Source: an uncultured Lachnospiraceae bacterium | GTDB lineage: Bacteria > Bacillota > Clostridia > Lachnospirales > Lachnospiraceae | Length of the DNA stretch: 11,738 nucleotides | Direction: 5' to 3' | NCBI GenBank assembly: GCA_947565255.1 | Contig: CANOFI010000046.1 | Location: forward strand, 1-11,738 | Part shown: positions 6,805 to 11,738 of the stretch, in pieces | How the letters are laid out: every line of letters begins with the position of its first letter | How positions within the stretch are numbered: position 1 is the first letter of the stretch | The notes under the pieces: model-generated | What the model was told of the DNA's origin: nothing | Seen by the model: the letters and a program-made list of their open reading frames with translations, nothing else | The model's database searches: none | Translations under genes and position numbers: made by a program

Positions 6805-7299
6805 ATGAAAATGGAATATCAGCATCTGCAGCACACCTTTGAGCCGGTGTATGACAAAACATCCCGGGTACTGGTTCTCGGAACCTTTCCGTCGGTGAAG
6901 TCAAGAGAACAGCAGTTCTTTTACGGGCATCCGCAGAATCGGTTCTGGAGGGTGATTGCAGCGGTTACAAACGATAAAGTTCCGGAAACGATACAGGAAA
7001 AAAAGGAGCTTTTGTTATCCCATCACATTGCCGTGTGGGACGTGATACAAAGCTGCGATATCATCGGTTCATCCGACAGCAGTATTCGCAATGTCATTCC
7101 GTGCGATATCAGCCGGATACTGAAGCACGCTTCGGTTAAAAAAATATATGGAAACGGCGCAAAGGCCTGTGAATTGTATGACCGCTATCTGCTGCCGGAC
7201 GCAAAACATCCGATTTGCAGACTGCCCTCAACCAGCCCGGCCAATGCGGCATGGTCGTTTGAAAGGCTGGTTGGGGAGTGGAAGGTTTTATGTGAGTAG
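6805..7299 (+). CDS. Hypoxanthine/uracil-DNA glycosylase family protein (UDG superfamily, family 6-like)
   Basis: A 164-residue cytoplasmic base-excision repair enzyme. ATG 6805 follows AGGAG at 6793-6797; an in-frame ATG at 6811 is a weaker option. Motifs in order: VLVLGTFPSVKSREQQFFY at residues 22-40 (the family 1 to 6 motif A region, GTFPS), HPQNRFW at 42-48, IYGNGAKACELY at about 114-125, and LPSTSPANA at 140-148 (motif B, the DNA-intercalating loop). This is the pattern of the DNA-deoxyinosine glycosylase family, which removes hypoxanthine arising from adenine deamination. The length is normal for that family. The stop is 3 bases from the stop of the convergent ABC permease gene. Confidence 0.85.
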   Translation: MKMEYQHLQHTFEPVYDKTSRVLVLGTFPSVKSREQQFFYGHPQNRFWRVIAAVTNDKVPETIQEKKELLLSHHIAVWDVIQSCDIIGSSDSSIRNVIPCDISRILKHASVKKIYGNGAKACELYDRYLLPDAKHPICRLPSTSPANAAWSFERLVGEWKVLCE

Positions 7300-7302
7300 G
7301 TG

Positions 7303-9837
7303 TTACGTATCCATCCGCAGCCGTTCTGTGATACTTTCCTTAGACAAAATTCCGTAGACAGCAGCGGGTACCAGGATACAAACTGCCATAAGCGTAAACA
7401 CGATGGAAAGCAGAAGGGGCCAGGGGTACTGGAACACGGCGTAGTCCGCGACTTCCTGTGCAAACGTTGCCGAGGCATAGATGATCCCGCTGCCCAGAGT
7501 AACAATCAGGCCTGTGGTAATTGAACCATAATAAATGCCCTCCAGCATGAGCATTGTTTTAATCTGTTTTTTCGTCATGCCGATGCTCTCCATTACGGCG
7601 AGCTCTTTTCGTCGTGCAAAAATGCCCGTAAGCATCACATTGATGAAATTGAGGACGGCAATGAGTATCAATACAATGGAAATGCCGGAAGTAAGCACGG
7701 TCATGGTCATCATGGACGATTGAAATTCCTTCAGCAGTTTGGATTTGATTTCCATATGTGCAACAGACGGAATGCAGAGATTGTTCTGGGCGAGCTCTTT
7801 GATTTGTTTTGTCACCTGTGGCTCCGCCTCCGGCTCACAGTTTGCAAGGATGCTGTTTATATAGGGCGTATCTGTCAGTTCATCAATGACGCTCTGGCTG
7901 ACGAGGATGCAGGACGGTGCGCCGACCTGGTGTGCATTAAATTGCAGGTTGATGCCGACTGAGTCATCTGCCGTTGTACAGGCCCCGATTTTGATATCGC
8001 GCTTTTTTCCGGTGTCCGGATTGATAAAAGTAATGGTTTTTCCGGTGAGATGCTTTGCCTGCTGTTTCGTCTGTGTAAATCCAACAAAGCAGACTTCGCC
8101 GCGTGCAAAAGCATCCAGATTTATTTTTTGTTCTGCTTTTTTGTTGTAGCGTTCTAACATTTCTTTATCAATGCCTGTGAGTTCGATATTCAGACTGCCT
8201 TCTTTCTGATATTCTGCGAGCGTTTCATCAAAAGAAATCGTGGTATTGCGGATGTCGTACTGTAAAAAAGGCGTAAAAAATTCCTTGTCAAACAGCAGAT
8301 TTACATTTGCGGAACGATTTACCATGACGTCTGTGATACCATCAATCTTCTGTATATCTGTTACAAGTTTTTCACATGCCTGCACTTTTTTTGGGTCTAT
8401 TGCTGTCTCTTCTGCGTTTTCCTCCTCCGTTATACAGCTGGGATAGAGAGCATAATCGTCGGGAACGTAATGCTCTGCATAATTTTCCAGTTTCATGCTG
8501 CTGAAGAAAACATGTCCGGCAAGTAGAACAAGTGTTCCGGTCAGCAGAGAGGCGAACACCAGCATGGCTCTTTTTTTCTCCCTGAATATATTTCGGAATG
8601 CCATTCTGGAGAGCTTCCCGCCGTCTGTCGTTTTTCTTGGTTTTGTTTTTTTGCTCTGCTGGCCGTGGTATTTCAGCGCTTCAACCGGGGCAACCTTTCC
8701 CGCAAGCTTTGCAGGCTTGTGGCAGCTTAAAGAGACAGTCGCAATGGAAAAACAAATCGTTCCGACGTAGATAAACGGATGGAAGCTGATGTCGGACGGC
8801 ATTGTGGAATATTGCCCAAAGCTGAGCATTTTTAAAGAAAAGGGGATAACCACAAAGGAAACCAGGGTGCCGAGCAATATTCCGATGGGAATTGCGGCTG
8901 CCGAGAGCCGGAATGCCTGCATTTTTACAATTTTGCGGATTTGTACGGGCGAAGTGCCGATGGTTTTCAGCAGTCCGTAAAACCGGATATCTTTGCTGAC
9001 GGAGGCGTACATAATATTATAAATCAGCAGATAGCCGCTTACAAGGATGAGCGCGCAGACAAAGATAAGGAGCGGGATGACCGTGCCCATCAGGCTGGTG
9101 CCGTCTTTGTCGATAGAGGTGCTCAAATCCTGATTTTCCCGAAAAGTGACAGTCTGGCAGAGCTGTTCATACAGCCTCTTTTCCGTGCCGTTTTTTGCGG
9201 AAATGGACAGCATGCCGTTTTGTTCGGCAGTCAGATGAAGGCTGTCTGTGAATGCCCTGGATACAAAGGCATCATAATTGTTGGTGCGGAACCCGTAATC
9301 CCTGAAATATCCCGTTAAGAGAAACACTTTTTCTTCGCCGTTTACCAGCAGCGGGATTTCCATGCCGATTTTTATGTTTTTGATTTTCAGCGCCTTTAAT
9401 GCATTTTTGGATAACATAATTTCATTTTCGGCGCCTGGGTAGTTTCCGGTAACTTCAGTTAGTGCAGGCTTAACGTTATATAGATAATTTTCTTTTTCAT
9501 GCCAGGTCATTTGTATCTGAAAGTCTTCTCCGGTTAGGGGTTTTGCTGCTGCAGCCGGAATCATAACACCTGCATGGGCAAGCGACGAACAGGCTTTTGC
9601 CTGCGCGATCTGGCTGTTTGAAGGGTGCATAAGGAAAATCTGTGCGAGGGTTCCCTGCTGCCTGATTTGCATCGTATTGAGGTTTTCTGCCAGGGAAAAT
9701 CCAATGCTGAATACTGTCGTAAACATAAAGGTTGTGAGGACAATGGCAAGCATGACAAAGAGATTCCGTATGCGGTTCTGTTTCATGGAACGGCTGCTGA
9801 TGTGTCTGACTGCATGTGCGTTGTTGTTTTTAAGCAT
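7303..9837 (-). CDS. ABC exporter permease, MacB/FtsX type
   Basis: 844 residues reading from 9837 down to 7303. It starts inside the ATPase gene (8-base overlap), with AAGGTGGTGG just upstream as ribosome binding site, so translation is coupled. About eight membrane helices are visible: residues 24-49, 251-276, 311-333, 354-372, 424-445, two around 720-790, and 805-829. Two large soluble loops (about 50-250 and 446-710) would lie outside the cell. The FtsX signatures are the helices after each loop, including KDIRFYGLLKTIGTSPVQI and its second-half counterpart RRKELAVMESIGMTKKQIK. This duplicated FtsX layout is used for lipoproteins, peptides or antimicrobial resistance; substrate not known. 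No cognate two-component system is in the window. Confidence 0.9.
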   Translation of the reverse strand: MLKNNNAHAVRHISSRSMKQNRIRNLFVMLAIVLTTFMFTTVFSIGFSLAENLNTMQIRQQGTLAQIFLMHPSNSQIAQAKACSSLAHAGVMIPAAAAKPLTGEDFQIQMTWHEKENYLYNVKPALTEVTGNYPGAENEIMLSKNALKALKIKNIKIGMEIPLLVNGEEKVFLLTGYFRDYGFRTNNYDAFVSRAFTDSLHLTAEQNGMLSISAKNGTEKRLYEQLCQTVTFRENQDLSTSIDKDGTSLMGTVIPLLIFVCALILVSGYLLIYNIMYASVSKDIRFYGLLKTIGTSPVQIRKIVKMQAFRLSAAAIPIGILLGTLVSFVVIPFSLKMLSFGQYSTMPSDISFHPFIYVGTICFSIATVSLSCHKPAKLAGKVAPVEALKYHGQQSKKTKPRKTTDGGKLSRMAFRNIFREKKRAMLVFASLLTGTLVLLAGHVFFSSMKLENYAEHYVPDDYALYPSCITEEENAEETAIDPKKVQACEKLVTDIQKIDGITDVMVNRSANVNLLFDKEFFTPFLQYDIRNTTISFDETLAEYQKEGSLNIELTGIDKEMLERYNKKAEQKINLDAFARGEVCFVGFTQTKQQAKHLTGKTITFINPDTGKKRDIKIGACTTADDSVGINLQFNAHQVGAPSCILVSQSVIDELTDTPYINSILANCEPEAEPQVTKQIKELAQNNLCIPSVAHMEIKSKLLKEFQSSMMTMTVLTSGISIVLILIAVLNFINVMLTGIFARRKELAVMESIGMTKKQIKTMLMLEGIYYGSITTGLIVTLGSGIIYASATFAQEVADYAVFQYPWPLLLSIVFTLMAVCILVPAAVYGILSKESITERLRMDT

Positions 9838-10504
9838 GGGGAACCACCACCTTGCCGTCTTCGATTCGGATGATGCGGTCCGCCATAAGGGCGATCTCCT
9901 CGTTATGCGTGATCATAACGATGGTCTGGTTGAATTCCTGGCTTGTTACCTTTAAAAGGGAGACAACATCCATGCCCGTTTTGCTGTCTAAGTTTCCCGT
10001 GGGCTCATCGGCGAGAATAATGGCCGGCTTTGCTGATAACGCCCTTGCAATAGCGGTTCTCTGCTGCTGGCCTCCGGAGAGCTGGTTCGGCATGGCGTCA
10101 AGCTTGCTTTCCAGTCCCAGTGTTTTTATGATGAGGTCTACATATGTTCTGTCAATTTCGGAACCGTCCAGTTCGATGGGCAGGACGATATTTTCATATA
10201 CATTCAGCACCGGAACAAGGTTGTAGTTTTGGAAAACAAAACCGATGTTTCTTCTGCGGAAGATGGTGAGGGCGTCGTCATCCATTTCAAAAATGTCTTT
10301 TTCTGAAACGGTTACGTTTCCGGAGGTCGGCCGGTCCAGTCCGCCCAGCAGGTTTAAAAGGGTGGATTTTCCGCTGCCGGATGTGCCGACGATGGAGATG
10401 AATTCGCCGTCTTCTATTTGGATGGATACATAGTCAAGCGCTTTGACGGCATTTTCCTCGGAACCGTAAGTTTTACAGAGGTTCTCGGTCTTTAAAATGT
10501 TCAT
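9830..10504 (-). CDS. ABC exporter ATP-binding subunit, LolD/MacB type
   Basis: A 224-residue ATPase reading from 10504 down. AAAGGAG (complement of 10514-10520) precedes its ATG. Every nucleotide-binding motif is intact: Walker A GTSGSGKS at 40-47, Q-loop FVFQNYNLVPVLNVYENI at 89-106, signature LSGGQQQR at 142-149, Walker B IILADEP at 162-168 with D-loop GNLDS after it, and the switch His in MITHNEE at 198-203. It powers the FtsX-type permease encoded immediately downstream, with which its stop overlaps. It is the first gene of its transcript. The 300 bases upstream contain several inverted repeats, so the operon is probably tightly regulated. Confidence 0.95.
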   Translation of the reverse strand: MNILKTENLCKTYGSEENAVKALDYVSIQIEDGEFISIVGTSGSGKSTLLNLLGGLDRPTSGNVTVSEKDIFEMDDDALTIFRRRNIGFVFQNYNLVPVLNVYENIVLPIELDGSEIDRTYVDLIIKTLGLESKLDAMPNQLSGGQQQRTAIARALSAKPAIILADEPTGNLDSKTGMDVVSLLKVTSQEFNQTIVMITHNEEIALMADRIIRIEDGKVVVPHA

Positions 10505-10572
10505 ATTGATTAACTCCTTTCAAAAAAACAATGGTGTGATTAGGTAATGGGGAAAGTCTTATTTGGGGTGAC

Positions 10573-10650
10573 GGGTTTGGACAATATATATAAAAAATTC
10601 TGCTCCAAAGCGTTTTTAAGTCGCTGCATTTTTATATATTGTACAAACTC
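10573..10650. promoter_or_regulatory. Long inverted repeat in the ABC exporter control region
   Basis: Arms 10573-10590 and 10633-10650 are complementary at 16 of 18 positions, centred on ACAATATATA, with 42 bases between. In between, AGCG (10609-10612) and CGCT (10622-10625) allow a small extra stem. It lies about 70-145 bases upstream of the ATPase start. Either a DNA operator or a leader-RNA structure is possible. Confidence 0.5.
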
Positions 10651-10670
10651 TGATAGTGAAATAAGAGTTT
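10645..10670. promoter_or_regulatory. Second inverted repeat overlapping the first
   Basis: AAACTCT (10645-10651) and AGAGTTT (10664-10670) are perfectly complementary. They share bases 10645-10650 with the right arm of the preceding repeat, so the two structures would compete. Confidence 0.4.
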
Positions 10671-10676
10671 CGCAAA

Positions 10677-10694
10677 TGTATAAAATAGTATACA
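10677..10694. promoter_or_regulatory. 18-base palindrome, candidate regulator site
   Basis: TGTATA (10677-10682), six bases AAATAG, then TATACA (10689-10694): perfect arms, typical of a dimeric repressor site. It contains TACTAT on the complement, also present near the padR promoter (complement of 5425-5430 region). No clear minus-strand promoter could be assigned nearby; plus-strand TATAAT at 10719-10724 lacks a good -35. The bases from 10740 to 10830 hold nothing else that I recognise. Confidence 0.4.
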
Positions 10695-10830
10695 AAAAGT
10701 TGTTGTTGATAGTTTGATTATAATATATACTTCTTACAATTTTCTTACTGTTTTTCTTAATTTTTGCGGGCGGAGGTGTTATAGTGTTTCAGGGGGGAGT
10801 GTTTACAGCAAACGATGTCGAAGGAAGATA

Positions 10831-10859
10831 TTGAAATTTTTGTGATTCGAATATATAAT
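10831..10859 (+). promoter_or_regulatory. Sigma-A promoter of the MmcQ-alkyltransferase gene
   Basis: TTGAAA at 10831-10836, a 17-base spacer, and a perfect TATAAT at 10854-10859. A transcript start near 10866 would give about 170 bases of leader before the TTG at 11040. Confidence 0.72.
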
Positions 10860-11039
10860 AATAGTAGAGATGTTCGTAATAGCGGAGATATTGCGTTTGC
10901 AGTGAAATACCGTAACACGTGCATATTGGGGGGAATGAATTTTCAAACACGTTCCAGATGGTGCCAATTTGTGATAGTATTTAACCGCTGGAGGAGTAAG
11001 TACAAAGACCGTGGCAAAGGCGGCAGAGGAGGTCGGGCA

Positions 11040-11666
11040 TTGAAAACAAGAGAAGAGGCGCTGTCATACGGCCTGTCGTTTCCGGATACGTATCAGGAGG
11101 CGCCGTTTCATGATGAGAACTGGCAGCTTGTCAGGGTAAAAGGGAGTAAAAAGGCGTTTTTGTGGACATATGAGAGGAATGGATATATCAATCTCAATGT
11201 GAAGGTGAGTCCGGAGTGGAGGGATTTGTGGAGGAGTACGTACAAGTCCGTCATTGCAGGCTGGCATCAGAACAAGGAGCACTGGAATACCATTATTCTG
11301 GATGGGACCGTTTCGGGTGATGATATCCGGCGGATGATAGCAGAAAGCTATGATCTTGTCACGGACAGCCCGTCGAAGCGAATCTATGAGGCGGTGAAGA
11401 AGATTCCAAGGGGCTGTGTCGCGACGTATGGGCAGATTGCGCAGCTTGCGGGAGATAAGAAAATGGCAAGGGCGGTTGGCAATGCACTGCACAAAAATCC
11501 AGATCCGGACGCCGTACCCTGCTACAGAGTCGTAAATGCAAAGGGAGAACTGTCCGGAGAATTTGCGTTTGGCGGGAGCGGGGCGCAGGCGAAACTGCTT
11601 CGGGCAGACGGGATAGAAGTGTCAGACGGCAGGGTGGACCTTGCGAAATTTGGAATGAAGTTCTGA
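11040..11666 (+). CDS. MmcQ/YjbR domain fused to O6-alkylguanine-DNA alkyltransferase domain
   Basis: 208 residues from TTG 11040, chosen because AGGAGG (11027-11032) sits seven bases upstream. The frame stays open to an ATG at 10815, but those 75 codons match neither domain and contain a strong promoter. Residues 1-108 are MmcQ/YjbR-like: early GLSFPDTYQEAPFHDENW, then VIAGWHQNKEHWNTIILDG at 71-89. Residues 110-208 are the MGMT C-terminal domain: Y130 and GQIAQLAG, RAVGNALHKNP at 144-154 (arginine finger R144), and PCYRVV at 160-165 with acceptor Cys161. That domain flips the damaged base and moves the alkyl group to the Cys. The usual PCHRV histidine is Tyr162, and the usual downstream acid region reads LLRADG. 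It may be a repair or a sensing protein. Confidence 0.88.
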   Translation: MKTREEALSYGLSFPDTYQEAPFHDENWQLVRVKGSKKAFLWTYERNGYINLNVKVSPEWRDLWRSTYKSVIAGWHQNKEHWNTIILDGTVSGDDIRRMIAESYDLVTDSPSKRIYEAVKKIPRGCVATYGQIAQLAGDKKMARAVGNALHKNPDPDAVPCYRVVNAKGELSGEFAFGGSGAQAKLLRADGIEVSDGRVDLAKFGMKF

Positions 11667-11684
11667 GAAAGAATAGGGAAGTTT

Positions 11685-11738
11685 AGAGCGTGTTTGAAAA
11701 ATGCTTTCCCCAAGATGTGCGACACAATTTGTGGGAGA
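11685..11738. repeat. Dispersed intergenic repeat, copy B, cut by the window end
   Basis: Starts 18 bases after the alkyltransferase gene stop. It matches 5150-5194 at 38 of 45 positions and lacks the 33-base hairpin insertion of copy A. It may continue beyond the window. No terminator is visible between the gene and the repeat. Confidence 0.7.

Noticed and set aside
10815..11039. N-terminal extension of the alkyltransferase gene
   Set aside because: No similarity, contains a promoter, and a better-supported TTG start follows.

Overview
The window looks like a chromosomal accessory stretch from a Gram-positive gut Clostridia-type bacterium (Lachnospiraceae-like is my guess). The basis is AGGAGG-type ribosome binding sites, TTG and GTG starts, sigma-A-type promoters, a signal-peptide plus C-terminal-anchor surface protein, a PadR regulator, and clostridial versions of the Imm33, DUF3887 and MmcQ/YjbR-alkyltransferase families. 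No rRNA, tRNA, CRISPR array or intact transposase was seen.

Region 1 (1-2176, plus strand): the 3' end of a PP2C-like phosphatase gene, a DUF1266-Imm33 two-domain protein, and a Nudix hydrolase. A near-consensus promoter inside the last codons of the Nudix gene appears to drive the next gene.

Region 2 (2236-5128, plus): a 930-residue secreted and anchored protein. It has a signal peptide, leucine-rich repeats, an Ig-like domain, five tandem 69-71-residue repeats with invariant Cys and His, a Pro-rich spacer and a membrane anchor. An intrinsic terminator follows. The next 420 bases hold one copy of a short dispersed repeat, a structured inverted-repeat segment, and the promoter and likely operator of the padR operon.

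Region 3 (5547-7299, plus): a PadR-family regulator translationally close to a one-pass membrane protein with a DUF1700/HAAS-like N-terminus and a DUF3887-like C-terminus, then a hypoxanthine/uracil-DNA glycosylase-family gene.

Region 4 (7303-10504, minus): an ABC exporter of the MacB/LolCDE type, ATPase first and overlapping the FtsX-type permease by 8 bases. It meets the glycosylase gene tail to tail with 3 bases between.

Region 5 (10505-11738): a long control region rich in nested inverted repeats. It is followed by a divergent gene fusing MmcQ/YjbR to an O6-alkylguanine-DNA alkyltransferase domain. That gene probably starts at a TTG at 11040 from a strong promoter at 10831-10859. A second copy of the dispersed repeat runs off the window end.

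The strongest leads are the Cys/His repeat array of the surface protein, the paired intergenic repeat copies, the inverted-repeat control region ahead of the ABC exporter, and the Imm33 fusion without a visible toxin. I did not find a clearly new multi-gene system.
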